From: Martinezella tropici
GTDB taxonomy: Bacteria; Pseudomonadota; Alphaproteobacteria; Rhizobiales; Rhizobiaceae
Direction: 5' to 3'
Length of the DNA stretch: 64,000 nt
NCBI RefSeq assembly: GCF_008370325.1
Contig: NZ_VNIP01000015.1
Location: 156,964-220,963 of the forward strand
Part shown: piece after piece, positions 18,716 through 26,366 of the stretch
Layout: the number at the start of each line of letters is the position of its first letter
Numbering within the stretch: position 1 is the stretch's first letter
Notes under the pieces: model-generated
Told to the model about the DNA's origin: nothing
Databases searched by the model: none
Seen by the model: only the letters and a program-made list of their open reading frames with translations
Translations under genes and position numbers: made by a program

Positions 18716-21700
18716 TCCCCGGTTTCGATGCGAAGAAGCTGCTCGCCGCCAGCGAGCCGATGACGATCGGTCATGTTCCGGCCGGCCTGGAGCCGTTCCT
18801 GATTGCCGAAATGGCAAAGGCCGGCCAGCCGGTCGCCTATGTCATGTCCGACGGCCAGCACATGGCCGATGTCGAACAGATGCTCGGCTTTATCGCGCCC
18901 GAAATTCCGGTACTTACCTTGCCGGCCTGGGATTGTCTTCCCTATGACCGCGTTTCCCCGAGCTCCGACACCTCGGCCCGGCGCCTCGCGGCCTTGTCCG
19001 GCCTCATTGCCCATCATCGCAAGCCGCATGCGGCGGTCGTGTTGGTGACCGTCAACGCCATGCTGCAGAAGGTAGCGCCGCAGGAGATTATCGAGAGCCT
19101 GGCCTTTTCTGCCCGGCCGGGTAACCAGGTCCGGATGGACGATATCGCGGCCCGCCTGGAGCGCAACGGCTTCGAGCGCGTGGCGACTGTGCGCGAGGTC
19201 GGCGAATATGCCGTGCGCGGCGGCATTCTCGATGTCTTCGTTCCGGGCACGGAAGAGCCGGTGCGCCTGGATTTCTTCGGCGATACGCTGGAAAGCATCC
19301 GTAGCTTCGATCCCGCCAGCCAGCGCACGACGGGACAGGTCCGCTCGCTCGATCTCAATCCGATGAGCGAAGTGACCCTGACGCCGGATACGATCAGCCG
19401 CTTCCGCAAAAACTATCTCTCCGCCTTCGGTGCGGCCACGCGCGACGATGCGCTCTATCTCGCCGTCTCCGAAGGTCGCCGCTATGCCGGCATGGAACAT
19501 TGGCTGCCGCTTTTCTACGAGAGACTGGAGACGGTTTTCGACTATCTCAAGGGCTTCCGGCTGGTGACGGATCATACCGTTCGCGAGGCCGCCGAGGAGC
19601 GTTCCAAGCTCGTCTTCGACTATTACGACGCTCGCCTGCACTCCGGCCAGCAAGCCAAGGGGCAGATGGCGCAGGGCACGCCCTATAAGCCCGTGACCCC
19701 AGGCCAGCTCTATCTCGACGGCAAGGTTTTCGGCAATGCGCTCGATGCCTTCGCCGCTATCCGTATCTCACCCTTCAACGAGCACGAGGGCGAGGCGCGT
19801 CGCGTCGTCAGCCTCGATGCCCGCCAGGGACCGCGCTGGGCGCGCTCCGCCACCGAGAGCGCCGACAGTGAGCGCGTCAACGTCTTCGATGCCGTCGTCA
19901 AGCATATCGCCGATAAGCGGGCTGCGGGCGGCAAGGTGCTGATTTCGGCCTGGACCGAAGGCTCGCTCGACCGTCTCCTGCAGGTGCTGTCCGAACACGG
20001 CCTCGCACGCGTCAAGACGATCGAAGCCTTCAAGGATCTCGGCAGCCTGGCGAAGGGTGAGGCGGCTGCGGCCGTGCTCAGCCTGGAAGCCGGTTTCGAG
20101 GCTGGCGATCTCATCGTCATCGGTGAGCAGGATATTCTCGGCGACCGCATGGTGCGCCGCTCGAAGCGTCGCAAGCGTGCTGCCGATTTCATCTCGGAAG
20201 TGGCGGGCCTGGACGAAGGTTCGATCGTCGTTCACGCCGAGCACGGTATCGGTCGCTTCGTTGGGCTCAGAACCATCGAGGCCGCCGGCGCACCGCATGC
20301 CTGCCTCGAGCTGCAGTATGCCGACGATGCCAAGCTGTTCCTGCCGGTCGAAAACATCGATCTCCTGTCGCGCTATGGCAGCGAGGGCACCGAAGCGCAG
20401 CTCGACAAGCTCGGCGGCGGCGCCTGGCAGATGCGCAAAGCCAAGCTCAAGAAGCGCCTGCTCGATATGGCCGGCGCCTTGATCCGGGTCGCGGCCGAAC
20501 GCCTGACGCGCCATGCGCCGGTGCTCAGTACGCCGGATGGTCTCTATGACGAATTCGCCGCGCGCTTCCCCTATGACGAGACCGACGACCAGATGAACGC
20601 CATCGAGGCGGTGCGCGAGGATCTCGGCGCCGGCCGGCCGATGGACCGCCTCGTCTGCGGCGACGTCGGCTTCGGCAAGACCGAAGTGGCCCTGCGTGCA
20701 GCCTTTGTCGCTGCCATGAATGGCGTGCAGGTCGCCGTCGTCGTGCCGACGACGCTGCTTTCGCGCCAGCATTTCAAGACCTTCTCCGAGCGCTTCCGCG
20801 GTTTGCCGATCCGCATACAGCAGGCATCTCGTCTGGTCGGTTCCAAGGAACTGGCGCTTACCAAGAAGGAAGTTGCCGAGGGCAAGACCGATATCGTCGT
20901 CGGTACCCACGCGCTCCTCGGCGCCGGCATCCAGTTCGCCAATCTCGGCCTGCTCGTCATCGACGAGGAGCAGCATTTCGGCGTCAAGCACAAGGAGCGC
21001 CTGAAGGAGCTGAAGAGCGACGTACATGTGCTGACGCTGTCGGCGACGCCGATCCCGCGCACCTTGCAGCTGGCGATGACGGGCGTGCGCGAGCTCTCGC
21101 TTATCACAACGCCGCCGGTCGACCGCATGGCGGTGCGTACCTTCATCTCGCCCTTCGATTCGCTTGTGATCCGCGAAACGTTGATGCGCGAGCATTATCG
21201 CGGCGGTCAGAGCTTTTATGTCTGCCCGCGCCTGGCCGATCTCGCCGATATCCATGCCTTCCTGCAGTCGGATGTACCGGAGCTGAAGGTGGCGGTCGCC
21301 CATGGCCAGATGCCGGCCGGCGAGCTGGAAGATATCATGAACGCGTTCTACGAGGGCCGTTATGATGTGCTGCTCTCCACCACCATCGTCGAATCCGGCC
21401 TTGACGTGCCGACGGCGAACACGCTGATCGTCCATCGTGCCGACATGTTCGGTTTGGCCCAGCTCTATCAGCTCCGTGGCCGCGTCGGTCGCTCCAAGGT
21501 CCGTGCCTTTGCGCTCTTCACGCTGCCTGTCAACAAGGTGCTGACGACGACGGCGGAGCGCCGGCTCAAGGTGCTGCAGTCGCTGGATACGCTCGGCGCC
21601 GGCTTCCAGCTTGCCAGCCACGACCTCGATATCCGCGGCGCCGGCAATCTGCTCGGCGAGGAACAGTCGGGCCATATCAAGGAAGTCGGCTTCGAGCTCT

Positions 21701-22212
21701 ACCAGCAGATGCTCGAGGAGGCCGTCGCCGAGGTCAAGGGCGTCGACGAGATCCAGGATACCGGCTGGTCGCCGCAGATCTCCGTCGGCACGCCGGTCAT
21801 GATCCCCGATGATTACGTGCCTGACCTGCATCTGCGCATGGCGCTCTATCGCCGCCTCGGCGAGATTACCGAAATCAAGGAGATCGATGGTTTCGGTGCA
21901 GAAATGATCGACCGCTTCGGCCCCTTACCGATCGAGGTGCAGCACCTCCTCAAGATCGTCTACATCAAGTCGCTTTGCCGCATCGCCAATGTCGAGAAGC
22001 TGGACGCCGGCCCGAAGGGCGTCGTCGTGCAGTTCCGCAACAAGGAATTCCCGAACCCGGCCAACCTCGTCGGCTATATCGCCAAGCAGGGCACCATGGC
22101 AAAGATCCGTCCCGACCACAGCGTCTTCCTGACCCGCGATCTTCCCACGCCGGAAAAGCGGCTGCAGGGGGCGGCAGTTGTCATGACGCAGCTGGCGGAG
22201 CTGGCTAAGTAG
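18712..22212 (+). CDS. mfd: Transcription-repair coupling factor Mfd
   Basis: Translocase that removes RNA polymerase stalled at lesions and recruits UvrA; 1166 residues, full length. Regions in order: the N-terminal UvrB-like module (residues about 1-350); the RNA-polymerase-interacting domain around 490-560 (VHAEHGIGRFVGL); the helicase motor with Walker A GDVGFGKTE and DEEQ box (VIDEEQHFGVKHKE); TATPIPRTLQ; the helicase C-terminal QLRGRVGRSK; and the C-terminal autoinhibitory TRCF domain. It starts in the ATGA overlap with sdhE. uvrA lies 15 kb away in the same window. Confidence 0.98.
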   Translation: MIPGFDAKKLLAASEPMTIGHVPAGLEPFLIAEMAKAGQPVAYVMSDGQHMADVEQMLGFIAPEIPVLTLPAWDCLPYDRVSPSSDTSARRLAALSGLIAHHRKPHAAVVLVTVNAMLQKVAPQEIIESLAFSARPGNQVRMDDIAARLERNGFERVATVREVGEYAVRGGILDVFVPGTEEPVRLDFFGDTLESIRSFDPASQRTTGQVRSLDLNPMSEVTLTPDTISRFRKNYLSAFGAATRDDALYLAVSEGRRYAGMEHWLPLFYERLETVFDYLKGFRLVTDHTVREAAEERSKLVFDYYDARLHSGQQAKGQMAQGTPYKPVTPGQLYLDGKVFGNALDAFAAIRISPFNEHEGEARRVVSLDARQGPRWARSATESADSERVNVFDAVVKHIADKRAAGGKVLISAWTEGSLDRLLQVLSEHGLARVKTIEAFKDLGSLAKGEAAAAVLSLEAGFEAGDLIVIGEQDILGDRMVRRSKRRKRAADFISEVAGLDEGSIVVHAEHGIGRFVGLRTIEAAGAPHACLELQYADDAKLFLPVENIDLLSRYGSEGTEAQLDKLGGGAWQMRKAKLKKRLLDMAGALIRVAAERLTRHAPVLSTPDGLYDEFAARFPYDETDDQMNAIEAVREDLGAGRPMDRLVCGDVGFGKTEVALRAAFVAAMNGVQVAVVVPTTLLSRQHFKTFSERFRGLPIRIQQASRLVGSKELALTKKEVAEGKTDIVVGTHALLGAGIQFANLGLLVIDEEQHFGVKHKERLKELKSDVHVLTLSATPIPRTLQLAMTGVRELSLITTPPVDRMAVRTFISPFDSLVIRETLMREHYRGGQSFYVCPRLADLADIHAFLQSDVPELKVAVAHGQMPAGELEDIMNAFYEGRYDVLLSTTIVESGLDVPTANTLIVHRADMFGLAQLYQLRGRVGRSKVRAFALFTLPVNKVLTTTAERRLKVLQSLDTLGAGFQLASHDLDIRGAGNLLGEEQSGHIKEVGFELYQQMLEEAVAEVKGVDEIQDTGWSPQISVGTPVMIPDDYVPDLHLRMALYRRLGEITEIKEIDGFGAEMIDRFGPLPIEVQHLLKIVYIKSLCRIANVEKLDAGPKGVVVQFRNKEFPNPANLVGYIAKQGTMAKIRPDHSVFLTRDLPTPEKRLQGAAVVMTQLAELAK

Positions 22213-22650
22213 GGAAGCGTCTCTCAGCCGGTCGGTGGTATTCGGCGACCGCTTTCGACGGCACGATCCAAGGCCGCCTTCGGCTCTAAGCGGCCGTCGT
22301 GGATACGATCTCCGAAGTACGCTATGCGCCAGAATCGGACATCGGTCGAGAGGCGACCGATGTCCGGCCCGGGGCCGCTTCCGGACCGTCGGGTTGTGGC
22401 GCGATTACCCCAATAGCTGTCAATTGGGATAGACACGGTAGCTCTATCAATCAACCTTCGCTTGCCTCTCGGCTTTGCTTGATAGGATCACAGCTATTCG
22501 TGAAAATCCTGAGAAATGGCACTGCCCGTAAGCTCTTCTTAAACCAGATTTGAAGCAGCCGAAGCGATTTATCCGCTCCTGCTTTTTTGATTGCTCCGCT
22601 TGAAATTGAAGTACAAAGTTAGGGCACGGCAATAAAAGGGAAGGTGAAGC
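22213..22650. other. 438-base gap after mfd with a strong palindrome; no gene recognised
   Basis: I see no supported gene in this interval. A minus-strand frame of 76 codons (22224-22454) has no ribosome site and its sequence reads like low-complexity intergenic repeat. The interval holds one long perfect inverted repeat (22336-22366). The last 150 bases are AT-richer and probably carry the promoter of the TPR gene. Confidence 0.6.
22336..22366. repeat. Perfect 13-base inverted repeat
   Basis: The arms CGGACATCGGTCG (22336-22348) and CGACCGATGTCCG (22354-22366) flank an AGAGG loop. There is no T run. It is most likely an intergenic palindromic repeat unit or a terminator-like mRNA 3' end for mfd. 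Confidence 0.75.
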
Positions 22651-23451
22651 TTGATCACGGTGGAATTGCAAGTCCGGGAGGTCGTGGCGGCATTCAATTC
22701 CGGAAAGCATGCCGACGCGCTGCGACTGTGCCGCAATGCCCTGGACGACAACCCAAATGACGCCGTACTCAATCACCTCCTCGCGGCGGGGAGCTTCGCG
22801 GTCCAGGATTTCGTCACGGCGCTGGATTGTGCCGAGGAGAGCCTCAAAGTCAGGTCGGGAAATCCGGCAACATTGTTCCTCGCAGGGCGCGCTGCTCGCG
22901 CTCTTGGCCGGCTTGACCTTGCCGAAAGCTATTTCGCTCAGCTTCCAGCCGCCTTTCCGGACGCGCTCGCCGAGCTCGCCAGGACATTTGAACAGAATAG
23001 CAAACGCCAGCAGGCAGCTAAGGCCTGGCAGCGGGCATTCGAGATCGATCCATCCTCACGGGAGGCCGCCGCAAGGCTTGGCCGTCTGCTTTGGGAAGCC
23101 GGGGATTTCGAAAATGCCCGCGAACGGCTGGAGTTTGCGGTGAAGGCAGATGCACCTCACAGCGCTTGGTTCGACCTCGGCCTCGCGCGTCAAGATTGTG
23201 ACGATCTTGACGGTGCCGTGGATGCCTTTAAAACGGCGCTCGCGCGTAAGCCGGATGATCCGCAAGCTAAATTCAACCTCGGTAGCGCTCTACAGCAGCT
23301 TGGTGATATGGAAGGTGCAATTGGCGCGTACCGGGATGCCTATGCGCTCTCGCCTGCGACGCTGGGCATGATAGCAAATGTGCTGAGTTCTGGACGCAAT
23401 GGTCTTCTATTCCTCGACAAGGCGGGCCTGCGCTCTTTTCTCTCCAGGTGA
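22651..23451 (+). CDS. Tetratricopeptide-repeat protein
   Basis: A 266-residue cytoplasmic protein made almost wholly of TPR helices, with no signal peptide. Repeats are visible as A-L-rich pairs, for example KHADALRLCRNALDDNPND, FVTALDCAEESLKVRSGNP, QAAKAWQRAFEIDPSS, ENARERLEFAVKADAP, DAFKTALARKPDDPQAKFNLG and GAIGAYRDAYALSP. The start is a TTG with GGGAAGG upstream. The last 45 bases overlap the converging gene on the other strand. The final residues (LSSGRNGLLFLDKAGLRSFLSR) are not TPR-like. TPRs mediate protein contacts; no enzymatic domain is visible, so its job is unknown. Confidence 0.82.
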   Translation: MITVELQVREVVAAFNSGKHADALRLCRNALDDNPNDAVLNHLLAAGSFAVQDFVTALDCAEESLKVRSGNPATLFLAGRAARALGRLDLAESYFAQLPAAFPDALAELARTFEQNSKRQQAAKAWQRAFEIDPSSREAAARLGRLLWEAGDFENARERLEFAVKADAPHSAWFDLGLARQDCDDLDGAVDAFKTALARKPDDPQAKFNLGSALQQLGDMEGAIGAYRDAYALSPATLGMIANVLSSGRNGLLFLDKAGLRSFLSR

Positions 23452-24162
23452 GCGGGAACGCTTATCCCTGAATTTCTTGCGATAAATGCCAGGCTCGACC
23501 AGAATTTGGCCGACTGTCCGGTCGTAACCGGCGATCTGTTCGCCGTCAAAGCTTTCGCAGACAAGCTCAAGGTCTTCCCGCCGGACGGGAAAGCAATGTG
23601 CGACCGGCAACCCTTTGGACAATACGCCCTCGAAATCCGATCTTGTCCAGATTGCCGGGAAATTGATGCCTGCGTCGTGGAATTTGTCGCAATCTACCAT
23701 TCCGGTCACGGTTCGAAACGGGAGGTCTTCCCGATTGGCAGGATGCGTCGCAAAAAGCGACCACTTTTCCTCAAGCTCAATCGTCCAGAAACTATTGAAT
23801 TTGATCGCTACCAGTTGGGATGTTCCCTCTTTGGCCAGCGCTGATCCAAGGATTTGTTCAGGCACATGGAAACTCATAGGCGCACGGGGGTGGTTTTTCG
23901 CAGCCGGTATTGGCACATCCCAGTCCCAGGAGAATTTTCCAGCTTTTACTGTCACATCGCATGGCAGCAGGATCATGAAGCCATGGGTCATGGCGTCGAC
24001 AAAAGGCGGGCATTGCTTGACGGTTCGTATGTCACGTCCATGAAATTCCGAAAACGAGGTATTCGGCATCTGGCGAAGCCAATCGGGCAAACAGGACCGC
24101 GCCGCCGCTGGTTTCGGCAAATAATCATGCAGATTCGGGTCGCAACGGAAAATGATCTTCAT
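23407..24162 (-). CDS. Uncharacterised protein (possibly DUF6065-like)
   Basis: A 251-residue soluble protein that I cannot assign firmly. ATG 24162 is the first ATG; a GTG lies three codons upstream, and neither has a clear ribosome site. Visible traits are a Pro/Trp-rich N-terminal half (DYLPKPAAARSCLPDWLRQMP), the segment CPPFVDAMTHGFMILLPCDV, a KFNSFWTIELEEKWSLFATHP stretch, and a basic Arg/Lys-rich tail. The arrangement resembles the DUF6065 family from memory only. Its 3' end overlaps that of the TPR gene by 45 bases, so the two converging genes may have moved together. Confidence 0.72.
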   Translation of the reverse strand: MKIIFRCDPNLHDYLPKPAAARSCLPDWLRQMPNTSFSEFHGRDIRTVKQCPPFVDAMTHGFMILLPCDVTVKAGKFSWDWDVPIPAAKNHPRAPMSFHVPEQILGSALAKEGTSQLVAIKFNSFWTIELEEKWSLFATHPANREDLPFRTVTGMVDCDKFHDAGINFPAIWTRSDFEGVLSKGLPVAHCFPVRREDLELVCESFDGEQIAGYDRTVGQILVEPGIYRKKFRDKRSRSPGEKRAQARLVEE

Positions 24163-24318
24163 GCGGCTCACAGAACAGCTCAGCGCTTAATACCAATGTC
24201 TAACTTTGTCGCCGGACAGTGTTCCCTCAAGCGATTTGGAAATTAGTATGCCTTCTCAAAGACGGCAACAAGCGGAAAGGTGTTCGATGCCGAGATAGCT
24301 CCAGTATCCGACATATCC

Positions 24319-24741
24319 TCATGCGGCCCGGGGCTTGCGAGTCTCTCCAGCGTCTGGAATGCGCGCGATAACCTTGATTTCGAAATCGAAGCCAGCCAGC
24401 CAATTGACACCGACAGCCGTCCAGTTCGGATAGGGCGCCTCGCTGAAGATCCGGTTCTTGACGGTCATGATGGTACCGAATTGCTGCTCGGGATCGGTGT
24501 GGAACGTGGTGATGTCGACGATGTCGTTGAAAGTGCAGCCCGCACTTTCCAAGGTTGCCTGCAGATTGTCGAAGGCAAGTTGGACTTGACGTTCGAAATC
24601 CGGCTCCGGACTTCCATCCGCATGGCTGCCGACCTGGCCGGAGACGAACAACAGATCACCGGAGCGGATAGCGGCGGAATAGCCATGTTCTTCGTAAAGT
24701 GCATGTCTGTTCTTCGGAAAAATCGCACTACGTGTCGTCAT
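24319..24741 (-). CDS. RidA family (YjgF/YER057c) protein
   Basis: Probable enamine/imine deaminase or related small-molecule enzyme, 140 residues, about the family length. Family segments are visible: GDLLFVSGQVGSHADG near the middle, FERQVQLAFDNLQATLESAGCTFNDIVDITTF, and PNWTAVGVNWLAGFDFEIKVIARIP near the end. The conserved C-terminal Arg that binds the substrate carboxylate in archetypal RidA (in R-x-x-V-E-V-like strings) is not clear here, which suggests a subfamily with another substrate. It is transcribed divergently from a TetR regulator, which probably controls it. Confidence 0.9.
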   Translation of the reverse strand: MTTRSAIFPKNRHALYEEHGYSAAIRSGDLLFVSGQVGSHADGSPEPDFERQVQLAFDNLQATLESAGCTFNDIVDITTFHTDPEQQFGTIMTVKNRIFSEAPYPNWTAVGVNWLAGFDFEIKVIARIPDAGETRKPRAA

Positions 24742-24827
24742 GATATTTCGCTCTCCATCGCATTAATGTGAAAAGATCGGAGGCGCGCAATCCTGCACGC
24801 CCTTTTCAAAAGGCCGCTTTGTTTGAT

Positions 24828-24892
24828 ATACGGCGTGTATGTGAAATATCGATATACGCGATGTATGTCAATATTTAAAATACGAAGCGTAT
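24828..24892. promoter_or_regulatory. Three evenly spaced operator palindromes in the ridA-tetR divergent promoter
   Basis: Each site is ATAC-N5-GTAT followed by GT. The sites are at 24828-24840, 24854-24866 and 24880-24892, with centres exactly 26 bases apart. They lie between the two divergent genes, the last one 19 bases before the regulator start. The natural reading is autoregulation and control of ridA by the TetR protein. Confidence 0.75.
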
Positions 24893-24911
24893 GTGAAATA
24901 TTGAGGATGCT

Positions 24912-25499
24912 ATGGCAAAACGCTTGGAAACAATGGAAGAGAACCGGAACAAGCTTGTTGCCGCCGCACGAAAAGCCTTCGCCGAAAAAGGATTTGCCGC
25001 CGCATCGATGGACGAGCTGACCGCGGACGTCGGCCTGACGAGAGGTGCGCTCTATCACAATTTTGGAGACAAACGGGGGTTACTCGCTGCCGTCGTTGAT
25101 CAGATCGACAATGAGATGGCGTTGCGGGCAAAAGCGATCGGCGAGCAGGCGGGAGACGATTGGCAAGGCCTGCTTGCAGAAGGCGAAGCCTATATCGAAA
25201 TGGCTCTCGATCCGGAGGTCCAGCGCATCGTTCTGCTTGACGGGCCGGCGGTGCTGGGTGATCCATCGAAATGGCCCAGCCAGAACAGCTGTCTCGCAAG
25301 AACGAGGCAGACGGTCTTGAGACTTCTGGAGAACGAAGTCGTCAAGCCGGTTGATGCGGAAGCGGCAGCTCGCCTCCTGTCCGGCGCAGCGCTGAATGCC
25401 GCCCTATGGGTTGCCGCCAGTGACAATCCCGCAGAGATCCTGCCCAAGGCGGTAGAGACCTTCCGGGCGATGGCTTCGGGATTGCTGGCAAAGGCCTGA
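24912..25499 (+). CDS. TetR/AcrR family transcriptional regulator
   Basis: One-component repressor of 195 residues. The N-terminal helix-turn-helix is typical: NKLVAAARKAFAEKGFAAASMDELTADVGLTRGALYHNFGDKRGLLAAVV (residues about 13-60). The rest is an all-helical ligand-binding domain with a C-terminal part rich in Ala. GAGGA lies four bases before the ATG. The three identical-spacing palindromes immediately upstream are its likely binding sites, which also cover the divergent ridA promoter. Confidence 0.93.
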   Translation: MAKRLETMEENRNKLVAAARKAFAEKGFAAASMDELTADVGLTRGALYHNFGDKRGLLAAVVDQIDNEMALRAKAIGEQAGDDWQGLLAEGEAYIEMALDPEVQRIVLLDGPAVLGDPSKWPSQNSCLARTRQTVLRLLENEVVKPVDAEAAARLLSGAALNAALWVAASDNPAEILPKAVETFRAMASGLLAKA

Positions 25500-25567
25500 T
25501 ACAGGTGGCCGCCTTGCTGCTGTTATCGGCGATTCGCGACAGCTGACTTGCTCGAGGGGTTTCAAAC

Positions 25568-25593
25568 GGCGCTTGCTTTCCAGCGAAAGCGCC
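25568..25593. terminator. Hairpin between convergent tetR and DsbA-family genes
   Basis: Arms GGCGCTT (25568-25574) and AAGCGCC (25587-25593) form a stem, with an alternative inner pairing GCTTTC/GAAAGC. It lies 70 bases after the regulator stop and 10 bases before the stop of the converging gene; no long T tract is present. Confidence 0.45.
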
Positions 25594-25602
25594 ATCGTCA
25601 GC

Positions 25603-26274
25603 TCAATTCATTCCCGCGCGCGCTTCCGTCTTCATCTTGGCAATGTCACGCAAGGCCTCGGCCAGCACATCCGGCGTCTGCGCGCCGCTGACGGCATATT
25701 GCTGGTCGAAGATGAAAAAGGGCACGCCGTTGACGCCGATCTTCTGCGCGGCGTCGATTTCGCCGACGATGAGATCGCGGTCCGCATCCGAGGAAAGCAG
25801 GGTGGCGATGACGGATCTGTCGAGCCCGGCCTTTTCGGCAATATCGAGCAGTACGGCATGGTCGCCGACATTCCGTCCCTCTTCGAAATTGGCCTTAAAG
25901 AGCGCATCGACTACTTTGTCTTGCTTTTCCCGGCTTTCGGTGACGGCCCAGTGGATGAGGCGGTGTGCGTCGAGCGTGTTGGGGCCGATCTTGATGGCGT
26001 CGAAATCGAACTTGATGCCAACTTCGCGGCCGAGATCGGTCAGCATCTTGTGCCCCTCAGCGACACGCTCCGCGCCGCCGAGCTTCTGCTCGAGCGCCTT
26101 CTTCTGGTCAACGCCCTCTGGCGGATAGTCGGGGTTCAGACGATAGGGCCGCCAGTTGAGGTCGACGCCAACTTCGTCCTGCACTTCGGCGATGGCAAGC
26201 TCCAGGCGGGCCTTGCCGAGATAGCACCATGGGCAGACGACGTCCGAGACGATGTCGATCGTAATGCGTTCCAT
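25603..26274 (-). CDS. DsbA family oxidoreductase, FrnE-like
   Basis: Thioredoxin-fold protein of 223 residues in the FrnE/DsbA group. The N-terminal CPWC active site occurs in DIVSDVVCPWCYLGKARLE, and the GVNGVPFFIFDQQYAVSGAQ segment carries the cis-Pro loop. The protein has no signal peptide, so it acts in the cytoplasm, as FrnE proteins do, probably as a disulfide isomerase or in oxidative stress. It is on the same strand as the peptide-binding gene that ends 92 bases downstream. Confidence 0.93.
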   Translation of the reverse strand: MERITIDIVSDVVCPWCYLGKARLELAIAEVQDEVGVDLNWRPYRLNPDYPPEGVDQKKALEQKLGGAERVAEGHKMLTDLGREVGIKFDFDAIKIGPNTLDAHRLIHWAVTESREKQDKVVDALFKANFEEGRNVGDHAVLLDIAEKAGLDRSVIATLLSSDADRDLIVGEIDAAQKIGVNGVPFFIFDQQYAVSGAQTPDVLAEALRDIAKMKTEARAGMN

Positions 26275-26366
26275 GGTTCTGTCCTTTCGGTTTTAGGGCT
26301 ATTCCCCTCCATCTAGGCCTTTGTGCCGATGGCTTCAACCGGTTACCGAAAGGGAACCATGCAACG

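Noticed and set aside
19768..21831. 687-codon open frame antisense to mfd
   Set aside because: It is a shadow of GC-rich third codon positions; it has no ribosome site or family and lies wholly inside mfd.
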